Source of the DNA: Hetaerina americana
Taxonomy: Eukaryota > Arthropoda > Insecta > Odonata > Calopterygidae
Assembly: GCA_022747635.1 (NCBI GenBank)
Contig: JAKTNV010000023.1
Location: 924,001-988,000 of the forward strand
Direction: 5' to 3'
Length of the DNA: 64,000 nt
A model generated the notes under the pieces. The model was not told the DNA's origin. It was given only the letters and a program-made list of their open reading frames with translations, and made no database searches. Positions 1 to 10,860 of the stretch are shown piece after piece; within the stretch, counting starts at the first letter, position 1; each line of letters begins with the position of its first letter. Made by a program: the position numbers and the translations under genes.

Positions 1-88
1 GGGGACAAAATAGATATTCATGAATAAATAAATAATTTTTGAAAAAACACAAAAGTCGCGATACTTTTTGAACAGACCTCGTATATCT
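1..88. mobile_element. mariner terminal fragment (right end)
   Basis: The window opens inside a mariner-type element whose terminal inverted repeat ends near 88. The bases before that point are the reverse complement of the segment starting at about 4885, including the shared block tttttgaaaaaacacaaaag. Only the non-coding end is present; the rest lies outside the window. Assignment rests on similarity to the terminal repeats of the mariner at 22373-23229, which share a related core. Confidence 0.6.
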
Positions 89-159
89 GAGGCATCAAAA
101 ATCGGCAGTTGACACAATGCAGTCCTCCCTAATGCATTATACACAAGTGGATACTCCAT

Positions 160-1240
160 TTTAATTTTCAGGAAGCCTTCGACATCGTCCCTCACGAGAA
201 ATTGATACGACAAGTAAGATATAAGGGCAATAATTAGAAGGTGAGCAACTGGATAAGGGGCTTATTATCTAACTGTAAACAAAGGTAGACAAAATTCGGT
301 GGGATGAGTTCATTAAACGCAGATAAAACTTGTCAAGTGCCGCGGTGAAAAGATACAAGACCCCTACTGTTCTTCACAGGCAATAATAAGCTGAGTAACC
401 AAGTTATTGACAACCTTTGACTATTTGCAGTGTTCAAAGATAGTAATATTTAAGGGAGGCGACCGAAAGCTGAGGTCATTTGTGCCATAGGGGTTGGACA
501 GGAAAGGATGAAGGGTGGAGAGAAACACGGCGTCGGCATTAGCCTACTCTTTGCGAAGGCGCCAAGGGGTCCGAAGCTTAACGTCCCATCCGACGGACGG
601 TGTACTCACTCAAAGTGCTCTCCACAAAGCACCTCAAGTAGGGACCGAGATACCTCTGAAAAATATTCGACGCCGCCAGGAATAGAACCCTCTGGGTGGG
701 CAGCCAGTACGATAGCCAACGCAACATCTCGATCCCACCACATAGATATAAAAGGGGAGCGACATACTACGAATTGCTATCCAGTCATTTCGACCGGATA
801 TAAGAGTGATGTACGGAAATGAATACAAAAAATCCACAGCACCATCGTTTTTGGAATGAAAGATAACAGGAACAAGAGGTAATTTATACTAAGACGGAAT
901 CAAATAACAAAATAGAAATAATCGAATTAATGAACTCAAAGAAGGGGTACAAACTTGGTGTAAATACCTCAAATGAATATTCGGGTCACCCTTAAAAAAG
1001 CTAGGTTTCGTTAGACGGGTCATAAGAAATTGCAATGAAGAAATAAGACAGAAGTGCCACTCCACGTTATTTAGGCAATATTCCGAATATGCGACAAGGA
1101 ATATGGTTTCACTGGAAGATTTAGATAATGAAAAATTTAGATAAGGTTCAGAGAAAATGCTCGGCGTTTGCTAAAAAATGTTAGACCCTTAGTTAAAAAT
1201 AACAAAACGTGCTTATTGAGGCAAGATTGAGACCAGAATA
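160..1240 (+). pseudogene. CR1/Jockey-like LINE reverse transcriptase relic, split by a SINE
   Basis: Translation near 165-215 gives EAFDIVPHEKLIRQV, the palm motif A region of a non-LTR reverse transcriptase (usually KAFDKVPH). Around 1015-1120 a frame reads RNCNEEIRQKCHSTLFRQYSEYAT when broken into its parts, matching the conserved C-terminal region (usually K..CY.TLVRP.LEYA). The two parts are in the right order and strand, and the SINE at about 445-740 lies between them. Stops and frameshifts are numerous and no intact ORF remains. It was probably a LINE insertion later hit by the SINE. The exact ends are not visible. Confidence 0.65.
445..740 (-). mobile_element. tRNA-derived SINE, family 1, copy a
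   Basis: This is the most diverged of four copies of one approximately 305-bp family (others at 3304-3608, 11528-11840 and 26011-26319). The tRNA-like head is at the right end and the tail at the left. The head has lost bases in its B-box region compared with the clean copy at 26011. It interrupts a LINE relic. Confidence 0.75.
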
Positions 1241-1439
1241 AGCCCTTCTTACACAGAACACCTTAGTTTTCTTCAGACACCGGGGGAATTATTATGGTCC
1301 GATATTACGAGTACATTAGTAGATTCGATCATAGGGATAAAATCACTGAGATAGACAGCGTCCCCGACGCATTCAACTACTCTGTCTTCTTTGAAAAGAT
1401 TATTATTATTATTAAAATTATCGGTTTCATATCGGTTAA

Positions 1440-3095
1440 TATTGGTTTTGGAGGGACACAAGCTACCAAATAATTCTCTTGTCTCTCCCAACAAAACACA
1501 ACCCAGCATCATACTACAATATGCCTCTATTCAACTCCACATGCTTTCATCCTCCTTTCATTCCGTCCATTATTCCTATCCTATTTCGGCTCTTCCCTCT
1601 TTCTCCTAACATTCTCCCCTCTATCGCCGTCTTCAACATTCAACGATCAATGTGCTCTGCATCCACATTCCCTGCCTTCATTGGATTTGTCCCAACAATC
1701 CTCTCTTCTCCCCCACTATACCCAAAACCTCCTTATTCGTTTTCCTTCCTGTCCATTTCACCTTCTCCATCCTTCTCCACACCCACATTTCAAAAGTCTT
1801 CAATCTACACAAATCATCCTGCTTCAATGACCACGTTTCCGCGCCGTACATAAATATACTCCAGATCAAAGTTTCGATGAACCTTTTCTTAAATACTTGC
1901 ACAAAGTCCCTGTTATCAGTTCTCTCCACCTTGTGAAAACTTGTTCGCCTATCGGAATTCTTCTCCTCATGTCTCTACCACTTTGAACTTTTAGGTCCGC
2001 AGCTCTTCCTATATACGTAAAATGCAACATCTGCTCTAGTTTATATCCTACTATTTTTGATACATGACTTGAATTTTCCCTTTCTAGAAAACCGCTAAAC
2101 ATTCGTTTTATTTACATTTATTCTCATCCCATATCTATCGCGCTGAATTTCTACCCCTTGGATGAGTGACAAACTAGAGCTTGGTCATTAGCAAATGAAA
2201 CTTATTTTATGAATTCACTCTGACTTTCATTCCAACCCACAGTTCTTCCCATACCACTTCAACCATTTCCTTCAAATATAATTTGCATAGCAAAGGCGAT
2301 GATAGATACTCCTTTCCTAAAAACTGCCTATCCGCCAATCGCACATGTGCTGTCTGAGATATGTACAGGTTGCGGATTAGTCTCCCATCCCGACAGTCTA
2401 CACGCTTTTTCCTGCAATACATTCATTAATTTTACCCCATTCACTCTTTAAAACGCCTTTTTCGAAATATTAGAAACTGTCAAATACGTCCTGATTGTAT
2501 TCTGAGTTCATCTCTATTAGCAATTTCATTGTTGCGATGGCATCACTCACCCTTTCCTCAACCCAAACGGATCATTCCCTAAGTCATCATTTACCCTCCT
2601 CCCCAACCTCTAGGTGATCAACCTGAGAACCACTTTATCCGCGTTCGCAAACAAAATATGATTACCTTTCCTTTTTTTGAGATAGGAAGTAATACTGATC
2701 TGATGAAATCTTCCGCCCAAATTCCTCTCTCACAAATGCTACGAATTATCGCAGAGAGACTCTTCCTTCAATTTATTACTAATCCAATAAATAGTTTGCG
2801 GGAATGGCGTCTACCCCCACGGCCTTACTTGACTTCAATTCTTTAAATGCCCCTTTTATCTCACCGATGAGTAAGCTTAAACCTAAGATATTATCATCTA
2901 CGTCATATTAACTCTCTGCGTCTAACCATGCTCGCCTAAGTTATTACTTGGCCCAGCTATACACTTCTTCTACATATGTATTCCTTCCATCTCTCTCGGG
3001 TATTTTCGGGTGCAAGTAATATTTTTCTCAACAAGTCTCCGATTCTTAACACAGATTTTCCTTCCTACTCCCCGACAAAATTTTGATCTTCCTAT
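1440..3095 (-). pseudogene. RTE-like LINE copy B, 3' half, decayed
   Basis: Minus-strand fragments in family order run from right to left. A linker region near 3090-2975 is followed by an AVGVDAIP motif near 2830 and a GIWAEDFIRSVLLPI block near 2700. Next come RT segments (RLIRNLYISQTAHVR near 2370) and the catalytic box near 2195, which reads FAND instead of FADD. The post-RT tail (MYGAETWSLK..., WVWRRMEKVKWT) lies at 1850-1720 and the extreme C-terminus near 1480-1600. The same blocks occur in the better-kept copy at 13310-14741. Many frameshifts and stops make it non-functional. Confidence 0.8.
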
Positions 3096-3205
3096 TTTCC
3101 CGCCAGGATGAGCAGTCATAAAAAATCGAACCAAATCACGCGAATGTATTTCCTCAAAGACCAAAAATTGATGAACTAGTCATATACACTAAAAGTATAC
3201 ACTAA

Positions 3206-3228
3206 ATACTAAATTATATATATATATA

Positions 3229-3281
<53 letters not shown>
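3206..3281. repeat. (TA)n microsatellite
   Basis: Almost pure alternating TA, ending against the gaaacagatataaggaaaatgg repeat. Apparent coding frames here (Tyr-Ile repeats) are artefacts. Confidence 0.95.
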
Positions 3282-3283
<2 letters not shown>

Positions 3284-3303
3284 ACAGATATAAGGAAAAT
3301 GGA

Positions 3304-3608
3304 GGGGATCGAGATGGTACGGGGTAACGTACTGGCTTCCCGCCCAGTAGGCCCGGGTTCAAATCCCGGCGGTGTTGAATATTTTTCAGAGGTATCTTCA
3401 TCCTTACTTGAGGTGCTTTGTGGAGGGCTTTGAGTGAGTGCGCCGTCCGTCGGATGGGACGTTAAGTTGCGGACCCCTTGGCGCCTTTCGTAAATAGTAG
3501 GCTAATGCCGACGCCGGGTTTCTCTCCACCCTTCATCCTTTCCTGTCCAACCCCTATGGCGCAAATGACCTCGGCTGTAGGTCGCCTCCCCTCAAAACTA
3601 CTACTACT
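3304..3608 (+). mobile_element. tRNA-derived SINE, family 1, copy b
   Basis: A complete SINE copy flanked by aggaaaatgga (3293-3303) and aggaaaattga (3609-3619), an 11-bp target duplication with one mismatch. The head starts ggggatcgagatgg. A B box matching GGTTCAAATCC lies near 3356-3368, followed by a tRNA-unrelated body and an (ACT)n tail. The insertion site lies inside a second repeat family, because removing the SINE rejoins ggaaaatgga to taggaacaca as found at 3975 and 20600. That dates this insertion as later than the host repeat. Confidence 0.9.
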
Positions 3609-4005
3609 AGGAAAATTGATAGGAACACATATTTTTGCATTCGTGATCTGTTTGATTCCGCCTTCCCCACCTCTCTTGTGTTCGTCCTTTAAGTGTTTGT
3701 GTCCTTTAATGTCTGTGTGTGTGTATATATATATGTATATATATAAATATATATATACATATATATGTATACATACATACATATATATATATGTATATAT
3801 ATATATGTATATGTATATGTATACGTAGAAATATATATATACATATATATATATATATATGTATATATGTATATATATATCTATATAAATGCATATATAT
3901 ATATGAAAACACACACAGACATTCAAACACGAAATCCCGCCAAACGGCGAACAAATATTCATTTAAATAGAAACAGATATAAGGAAAATGGATAGAAACA
4001 CACAC
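3609..4005 (+). repeat. Microsatellite-bearing repeat family 2 (two copies around a TA array)
   Basis: Blocks such as taggaacacat, the gtgttcgtcc segment and (later) acgaaatcccgccaaacgg followed by gaaacagatataaggaaaat flank a 185-bp imperfect (TA)n(TG)n array at 3718-3905. The same blocks recur at 4225-4310 on the minus strand and at 20585-20700 on the plus strand. The family seems to carry a microsatellite within it, a common arrangement in mobile repeats that spread microsatellites. It has no coding capacity. Confidence 0.65.
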
Positions 4006-4018
4006 ACACATATTATAT

Positions 4019-4090
4019 ATGCCCGGGAATCGAACCCGGGACCCTCCGCTCAGCAGTCCAACGCTCTACCCACTGGACTACCGCGACCCA
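4019..4090 (-). repeat. tRNA-like sequence (tRNA pseudogene or SINE head)
   Basis: Read on the minus strand, a D-arm/A-box-like segment (tagtccagtgggtagagcg) is followed by a T arm with B box ggttcgattcc inside a ccggg/cccgg stem. No discriminating acceptor-stem pairing is evident, and both sides are (TA)n arrays. This makes a retroposed tRNA or SINE head likelier than a working tRNA gene. Confidence 0.6.
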
Positions 4091-4135
4091 CATATATATA
4101 TAATATATGTTTATATATATATATATAAAATATAT

Positions 4136-4201
<66 letters not shown>
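4091..4201. repeat. (TA)n microsatellite
   Basis: Alternating TA with a few interruptions, directly downstream of the tRNA-like element. Confidence 0.95.
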
Positions 4202-4204
<3 letters not shown>

Positions 4205-4224
4205 TTTATAAAATCCTTTATATG

Positions 4225-4305
4225 TGTTCCTATCCCTTTTCCTTATATCTGTTTCTGTATATATGAGTATTTATTCGCCGTTTGGCGGGATTTCGTGTTT
4301 GAATG

Positions 4306-4404
<99 letters not shown>

Positions 4405-4408
4405 GTTT

Positions 4409-4432
<24 letters not shown>
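4225..4432. repeat. Repeat family 2 copy (minus) plus (TA)n array
   Basis: 4225-4310 is the reverse complement of the family 2 block at 3915-4000 (ccgccaaacgg and gaaacagatataagg are both recognisable). It runs into a (TA)n array at 4310-4432. Confidence 0.85.
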
Positions 4433-4439
<7 letters not shown>

Positions 4440-4504
4440 ACAAATACATACATGCAAATGCTTTTATGAACGATATATTAGTGCATGTAATATGGTTGGT
4501 ACTT

Positions 4505-4557
4505 AAATCCCCCGCTACATTCCTTTGAGGCGGATTGGGCTGTTATCTGTAGATATA
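4505..4557 (+). repeat. Degraded LINE 3' end hairpin
   Basis: The segment from ccccgctac to tgtagatatag resembles the approximately 50-bp 3' terminus of the CR1/Jockey-like LINE (clean versions at 9055-9108 and 45698-45749). It is diverged and short. Confidence 0.45.
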
Positions 4558-4884
4558 GAATTAATGGAAAGATATTTGGGTTCGCAATCAATGACATTAC
4601 CTTAGACTGAATGCAGTGGGTACAGACACCATGAAGAGCGCATGCGGTACTAATAGTAGATTATTATTTTTTTGTGGTCTAACATTAAATAATACTCGTC
4701 CACTTCTTAGCCTGATACAGGATGAACTAGGCGCAAGTTATGGAAAATATGAATCAGAATAAACTCACCAATCAGTTAAATGGGAGCAAGTCAATGGTTT
4801 TTAATGCAAGGATAAACTGGCAAAGTCGTGTGTGTTAAGTCGAAGGGACAAGGTCAGGAACATGAGAAATCGCATTGCCAGAGC

Positions 4885-4985
4885 ATGTACGAGGTCAGTG
4901 CTAAAAGTATCGCGACTTTTGTGTTTTTTCAAAAATTATTTATTCATTCAAGAATACCTGTTTTGTCCCCTTCAAAGTAATCCCA
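4885..4985 (+). mobile_element. mariner terminal fragment (left end)
   Basis: It starts with tacgaggt and a diverged core, then gtatcgcgacttttgtg and a T-rich block. It is the near inverse of the sequence at 1-88. It abuts a Penelope fragment at about 4985, so only the mariner end remains here. Confidence 0.6.
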
Positions 4986-4988
4986 ATC

Positions 4989-5235
4989 TTAAGCCTTTTT
5001 ACATGCATCTAATCGTAAGCCTTTTTTCTCTAAAAGTAGAATTTTAGGGACAAAGTCACGGGAGTGGCTATTTTCTATAAGGTGCGGGGCAAAATTGGAA
5101 GAAATATTTCCGTTTTTAAAACAAGCGTAATGTTCATTTACACGATCACTAAATTTCCTCCCGGTTTGCCCAATGTAGAAGGCAGAGCACTCACAACACA
5201 ATTGATAAACTCCACTTCTTTCAACCATGGGAATT
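4989..5235 (-). pseudogene. Penelope-like element GIY-YIG endonuclease fragment
   Basis: An open 79-residue minus-strand frame contains SGVYQLCCECSAFYIGQTGR, then a conserved R..EH block and a FA.HL block. This is the GIY-YIG nuclease signature as found at the C-terminus of Penelope-like retroelement proteins: GVY replaces GIY, YIG is followed by T.R, and the paired cysteines typical of Penelope are present. Only this domain is present, with no reverse transcriptase nearby. The fragment meets an antisense LINE tail at about 5255. Family assignment is fairly secure; function is lost. Confidence 0.8.
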
Positions 5236-5254
5236 TGGTCTTAGCAGTTTCATC

Positions 5255-5530
5255 AACATCTACATAACACCCCGCAAGCCCCGCAAGGTGTTAGGTCACC
5301 ACCCGTAAAAAGGAAAAATACCACATGCAAAATCAACACCTACATGCAAAACTATACCCACAGTGACGTTAACACTCATGCAAAAATCCCTCCATCCAAC
5401 ACACATGTGAACACATAGGCTGTCATCCAACAAACAATTGCACCCCAGGATGCAGTATGGAATCCATCCGACAACGCGCAAGCCAGAATATGAAAAGCAA
5501 GAATGCCTCCCAATTTCCCAAACACACTTC
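5255..5530 (-). mobile_element. CR1/Jockey-like LINE 3' UTR fragment, 5'-truncated
   Basis: The minus-strand 3' terminus starts at the catctacat tail, followed by a ccccgcaagcc hairpin, ttaggtcacc, and a body that parallels 7500-7740. The hairpin has a short deletion. It is a typical 5'-truncated, non-coding LINE insertion. Confidence 0.75.
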
Positions 5531-6199
5531 AAATAAACACTGATTTTTTGTTAACTTGTCCGCATATTTCCCGTATATTTTTCACTCGAGAGAGATTTTG
5601 AGTGAGGGTCACGTCTAATTATTTAATCGAGTCTACAGTTTCCATTTCGGTATTCCTGATGCGTACCGGTTCTAGGTAAACTACTACACATTCGACAGAT
5701 TCAGGCGAGATGTAGTAGAAGTTCGCCTTTAAGAGAAAGAACAAATTTGCACTTTTCCACAGCTTTCTTGGCTATTATTAAGTCAATGAAATTCAATTAA
5801 AAAGGTTAATTAGATATGAATGTTCTTTTAAATGACCAAATTTTTATAAAGTACTATCCTCTCCTCAGAATCCCGTTTGCACAGCAAACAGTGAAACTCC
5901 CTCTCTCCAACTTACTCCACCCTCCGCGGATTTTAATAAAACCCTCCGCGGAGTTTGATAAAATGTTCCCTAAGTTGGCTCTATTACAGAAGGCTGGTTT
6001 AATATTGTTTTCTGCAAAGGGTCTGGCGACTTTACGGGATATATTCCCCAGAAAGAGTATTCTTTTCCACTTCGAAACGACTTTTTTGGGGTTTGATTTG
6101 AAAATTGATTTGATCGGTATTTTCTCTTTTTTTTCGATTCAATTTTTCGACTAATTGGGAGCAAAAACCGTTGTTTTCAGCTATCATTTTTAACATTTT

Positions 6200-6570
6200 A
6201 AGTTCTTTTTGGGTATTTTGTGGAGATAAGAGGAATGCTAGTCAAACGGTGGACCATGGATTTGAACGCCGCTAATTTTTGTGGGAAATGATGTCTTGAC
6301 GTGGAGTGAATGATATGATCCGTACCAGTATCTTTCTGAAAAATGGAGAAGTCCAATTTCCGATTATTAACGCTTCCTGTAGGGCAACGGCAGCACCCTC
6401 GTTCAAGCACCTCGTCATGGCCTCTTCGGCATAATCCAGTGGTCCAAAATGTAACTCAAAGGGATTACACTAAGGTAATACTCAAAGACCCATGTCTCGC
6501 CACCAGTAAACACTTATTCTGAAAAATTCGGCTCACTTTCACAGTGGTTCAAGCGGTCCTAGGTAAGATT
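6200..6570 (-). pseudogene. mariner transposase relic
   Basis: On the minus strand near 6490-6530 a frame reads GGETWVFEY, the first catalytic aspartate region of mariner transposase (usually GDETW) with D changed to G. Surrounding frames are broken and no terminal repeats are evident. It is diverged from the copies at 22373 and 54283. Confidence 0.55.
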
Positions 6571-6929
6571 GTCACTCAAGCACACACTTCCGACAGCACG
6601 TTAGGACCATCTTGGCACACCTTTCTCATGGCAAAATCTTCGGTAAGTTGATATTCCATAATCATCATTAGCATCCTTCACTAAGGTCATGGCCTTCGAA
6701 CTCAATTTTCACAATGTGCACAATTTTCTGGCATATCATTGCTCCATGAAAAGTGGCAAAATATCATTCCACTTTTCATATCATTCCACAATATCATTTT
6801 TGGGACGGACCACTCGGGAGTGAGGAGACGGGCGGACTGTGTGAGAAGATGAAGAGGGAAATTAAATGAAAAGAAAAAACAAAGCATTGTCGGAACTCTT
6901 GAATGCCATTTTGTGAGAGAGGTGGGAGA

Positions 6930-9108
6930 TTGATACGATATTTTTAGATTTTCAAAAGGCATTTGATAAGGTTCCCCATTGTAAAGGTCACGGGTATAAA
7001 CAAGGGCGCAATAAATTGGGTTGAAGACTTTCTTTCAGAGCGGGAACAGAGGGTAGTCCTTGATGGCGCTAGTTCCGACAGCGTTCGAGTCACGCCGGGG
7101 GTACCTCAGGGAAGTGTAATCGGGCCGTTGCTTTTGTTTATTTTTGTTAACGATTTGAACCGCGAAGCGAAAAGTAAGATTATGCTGTTCGCGGATGACA
7201 GGGTGATCTATCGGGAGATATCTGGGATGAGGATCGTTTTATTCTAGCGCAGGATTTAGATTGCATTACTAAATGGTGTTCTTAATGGGGATTGTCATTA
7301 AATTATGATAAACGTTCGGTGGTAAATTTCTTTAAAAAACGGGATTTGCTTACAAATTAGCCGGCGTTGACCTAGAAGTAGTTGATACGGTTAAATACCT
7401 AGGTGTTACATTCACTAAAGACAACTTGGTGGACTCGCATACATCTACATCTACATAATACCCCGCAAGCCGCCGCAAGGGCGTGTGGCGGGGGGTGTTA
7501 GGTCACCAACCGTAAAAAGGAGCAATACCGCATGCAAAACAAAAGCGTGAAAAATTACACCCACAGCAGCGCACACACTCATGCAAAAATCCCTTCATCC
7601 AACACTCATGCAAACACATATACCGCAAAACAACTAAAAACTGCACCCCAGGATGCAGCACGAAAGCCATCCTACAACACGCTAGCCAGGACACAACAAG
7701 CAAGAATGTGAAACATCACTACCACATGAAAATGCACCACGAAACACTCTACCCCCAAAGAGTCTTTAAAAGGCAGGGAATGCGACCCAACGTTGCAGGT
7801 AGCAGGAATTTGCCCCCGCGGAGAGGGACGAGGGATTGAAAGGGAAACTTAAAAACAGATGAACAGAACACGAATGAGGTCATTCGGAAAGAGTGGGTTA
7901 TTACAGCAAAACACATAAGGTTAGTGGAAGAGCATGCATTTAAATACAACTAATTATTTTTTGGACGCTGAGGGTGGCAAGTGGAATTTTTGCTATCTAT
8001 AACCCTGCAGTTGCTATCCCGTATTGTCCGTGGGAAGAAGGAGTCCTTGAGTCGGCTAGTTCTGGCATACGTAAAGTCTGCGGGCAAGCATATAAAAAAT
8101 TGGGATTTATCAGACACATTGTCGGCAAAAGTGACCCTAAGGTCAAGGAACGTTGTTACCACGCTCGTGTAAGGCCTCATTTAGAATACGCATGTAGTGT
8201 ATAGGATCCGAGTGAAAAAGGTCCCATTTGGGAAATTGAGAAGGTTCAACGCCGGGCATCCCGTTTTGTTAAAAATTCTTACGATAAAACGCAAAGCGTC
8301 ACCGAAATGCTTATGGAGTTGGGGTGGGAATTATTAGAAGAGAGACGATGCAATGCAAGATTGAAATTACTAAATAAATTCAAATCCGCATGTTTCAGCA
8401 CCGAGGTCTCGCAAATTATTCGCACTTCTACATACATTGGTCGCTAGGATCATGCATATGAAATGCGGGAAATAGATGCCAGAACTAGCAGACTCAAGGA
8501 CTCCTTCTCCCCACGAACAATACGGGATAGAAACTGCAGGGTTGTAGATAGCAAAAATTCCACTTGCCACCCTTAGCGTCTAGGAAATAATTATTTCTTC
8601 CCAATTGCATACTCTTTCACTAACCTCGTGTGTTTTGTTATCATAACCCATTCTTTCCGAATGACCTCATTAGTGTTCTGTTCATCTGTTTTTAAGCCTC
8701 CCCTTCAATCCCTCGTCCCTGTCCGCGGGGGTATCTACCCATTACCTGCAACATTGGGTCGCATTCCCTGTCTTTCACTGTCTCCTCGGGGGGGAGGAGA
8801 GTGTTTTGTGTTCCATGTTCATGTGGTGCTGGAGTTTCGTATTCTTGCTTGTTGTGTACTGGCTTGGGGGTAGTTCGAAAGCTTTAGTGCTGCATCCGGG
8901 GGTGCAGTTGTTATTTGGTTAAAGGTATATGTGTTTGCATGAGTGCTTGAAAGAAGGATTTTTTGCATGAGTGTGTGCGCTGCTGGGGTTGTAGTTTTTC
9001 ATTTTGTTGCTTTTGCATGTGGTATTGTTCCTTTTTACGGGCGGTGACCTAAACCCCCCGCCACACACCCTTGCGGTGGCTTGCGGGGCATTATGTAGAT
9101 GTAGATGA
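6930..9108 (+). mobile_element. CR1/Jockey-like LINE, 5'-truncated, with a nested antisense copy
   Basis: A non-LTR retrotransposon begins in the RT palm. Motif A is LDFQKAFDKVPH near 6945-6980, followed by VTPGVPQGSVIGPL near 7095-7130 and the catalytic LFADD near 7185-7200. Sense coding stops at 7442, is interrupted by an antisense insertion (7443-8064), and resumes with KVCGQAYKKLGFI near 8070-8110. It continues with VRPHLEYACSV, IEKVQRRASRFV and a C-terminal DSF.PRTIRD block near 8500-8530. A 3' UTR follows to the ccccgcca...gcgggg hairpin and a tgtagatgtagatg tail at 9095-9108. Frameshifts and stops show it is inactive. Clade is uncertain between CR1 and Jockey. Confidence 0.85.
7443..8064 (-). 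mobile_element. Antisense LINE 3' end inserted in the same LINE family
   Basis: A 622-bp, 5'-truncated minus-strand copy of the 3' end of the surrounding LINE family. It is flanked by gcatac at 7437-7442 and at 8065-8070, a 6-bp target duplication. Its 5' part (about 7960-8064) is the inverse of 8470-8590, and its 3' tail is the catctacatctac block at 7443. Removing it and one duplication restores continuity of the host RT frame region. Confidence 0.9.
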
Positions 9109-10780
9109 TTCTACTAGAGGGAAAAAGTAAAGGGAATCTGAGACGAGATGATTAACACGGACCCCTACCACAGGGGTGGGTAAGGACCCGGAGAAGAAAA
9201 TAATGAAAATGGTCCATTTCTCTTCCTTAGAGGCAATAGAGGAAGGAGTTACGCAGATTTTAATGCATGCACAGTACTAAAGAACTGCGCGAGCAAATCG
9301 ACCCGTTCAACTTTTAATATTCGGAGCTTGTAAACTCCACGAAATAAATTCTTAATTTCCGACGATAATACATTAATACGCTAGATAGTCCAGATAAATA
9401 CTCGTACTGTATAAGTAAGGAGAGCATATGACAACAGCATCACTGATAACCTGAGCGGTACTGAAGCGAGGGTCAGGGGACGGCCGCTTTTGAACAGCCG
9501 CGCGGGTACCAGTTCTTCGTGAGAACCCAAAGGTGGCACACGGAAAGGAACTCGCCCCCCCCCCTTTACCCTGTTAATGTGTGAATTTCACAAGGCGTTG
9601 TGCTTAGTGCTACGTGAGGTCCATCCATCAAACCGACCTTCGGTTTTTCTTTACGCCCCGTGATAGTTACCTGCATGATTGCCGCCACTACAGATCAAAA
9701 AGTCACGCCTCAAGCAGTGATGACAAAGCGCGGTATGATCGGTATGTCACGCGACCTGTGTGGCGCACAGAGAGCGAGGCCGTGGGCGCCTAAGGGGAGC
9801 AATGAGAGGGAGGGAGGGAAGGGAGGGAATTCCGGGGAAGTCTACAGGGAGAGCGAGTTTGGGGAAGAATGTGACACACAGCACAAGACTATGAAACGTG
9901 ACGTCAAATATATTTGGGTCATGTTCGCAATTTGAACGTATTGAGCTATTGAATACTGGTTATGGGCAAATAATTATGAATTTTCCAAAAAAAAAACAAG
10001 GAAGGTGTTACAGATGCCAATTTAAGAAAGGCAGTCATTCACGCTATCATCATATGGGATTAGTCAATGAGAGAAAAAAATGATGGAAACAATTTTTTAC
10101 TCCATGCTAAAACTTGAAAAATTGCTTCCATACCTATGAATGTACTATTGGGGTGAACGCAGTCACAGAATTTACACTGCTACGCTTCGAAAATTACACT
10201 TTCAAAACAACAGGTCTTAAATTATAGATGAACGTGAAAAACATTTTGATTCAGCAAAAATATTTTCATACCTTTATAATGCATTTCTTAAGCTAGGTTA
10301 GGGATCAAAATTAAAAGAAGTGTCCGAAAATTGTTTAATTTGAGATGATGTAGAGACAATCCTTTCAACAAACTGTTTCCAATTAGTTATCCTTCGAACT
10401 CACGGTGCCAATATAAACCATAATGATAAAAAATCGAGACGCCGTACAGAGTGTGATCATGGCCGTCGATGAAATAAAACCAAATTTTAGTATTCCGCTA
10501 AGGCAAGGAACTAAAGAAAATTATTGAAAAAGAGGCATATGGGAGCAACGCGAGCACACTTTAAATGGTCTATTATGAAAAAAAATGCGCATGCTTTTAC
10601 GCTTTGTGACACGACTAACTATGGCAGCGCGGTAAAACCACTCGGGATATGTGGTGGAGGGGGGGACTGCCCTTCCAAAGCAGCCGGTCGCCAGTTTGCT
10701 TCGAGCAGTCTAAGCGGTAAGACGAACCTCTGCGTGAAGGGTGTTTTCCGACTTTGTGACACGGCGCACGAGACGGTCAA
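9109..10780. other. No recognisable gene
   Basis: Mixed-composition DNA. A diverged repeat (about 9540-9655) is shared with 38660-38800: both contain tgtgtgaatttc followed by aaaccgacctt. Short open frames here show no family resemblance. From about 9900 the region is AT-rich with nothing assignable. Confidence 0.5.
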
Positions 10781-10860
10781 GCTCCACCATGACAATGCCC
10801 CAAGCCACACGTCCTTCATCGTTACCAACTTCCTGGCCGTAACGGGCGAAACGGGTTGCA
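10780..10860 (+). pseudogene. mariner transposase fragment
   Basis: The plus frame reads KLHHDNAPSHTSFIVTNFLA, the second catalytic aspartate region of mariner transposase (HHDNAPSH). Nothing mariner-like continues on either side, so this is an isolated fragment of about 80 bp inside a 183-codon open frame that is otherwise unrecognised. Confidence 0.7.

Noticed and set aside
4019..4090. Functional tRNA gene
   Set aside because: The B box is good, but acceptor pairing is not convincing and it sits between microsatellites and repeats; a retroposed copy is likelier.
3462..4457. Tyr/Ile-rich open frames on both strands
   Set aside because: They are translations of (TA)n and (TG)n arrays, not genes. 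The same holds at 13190-13372, 20018-20299, 21521-21831 and 23868-24092.
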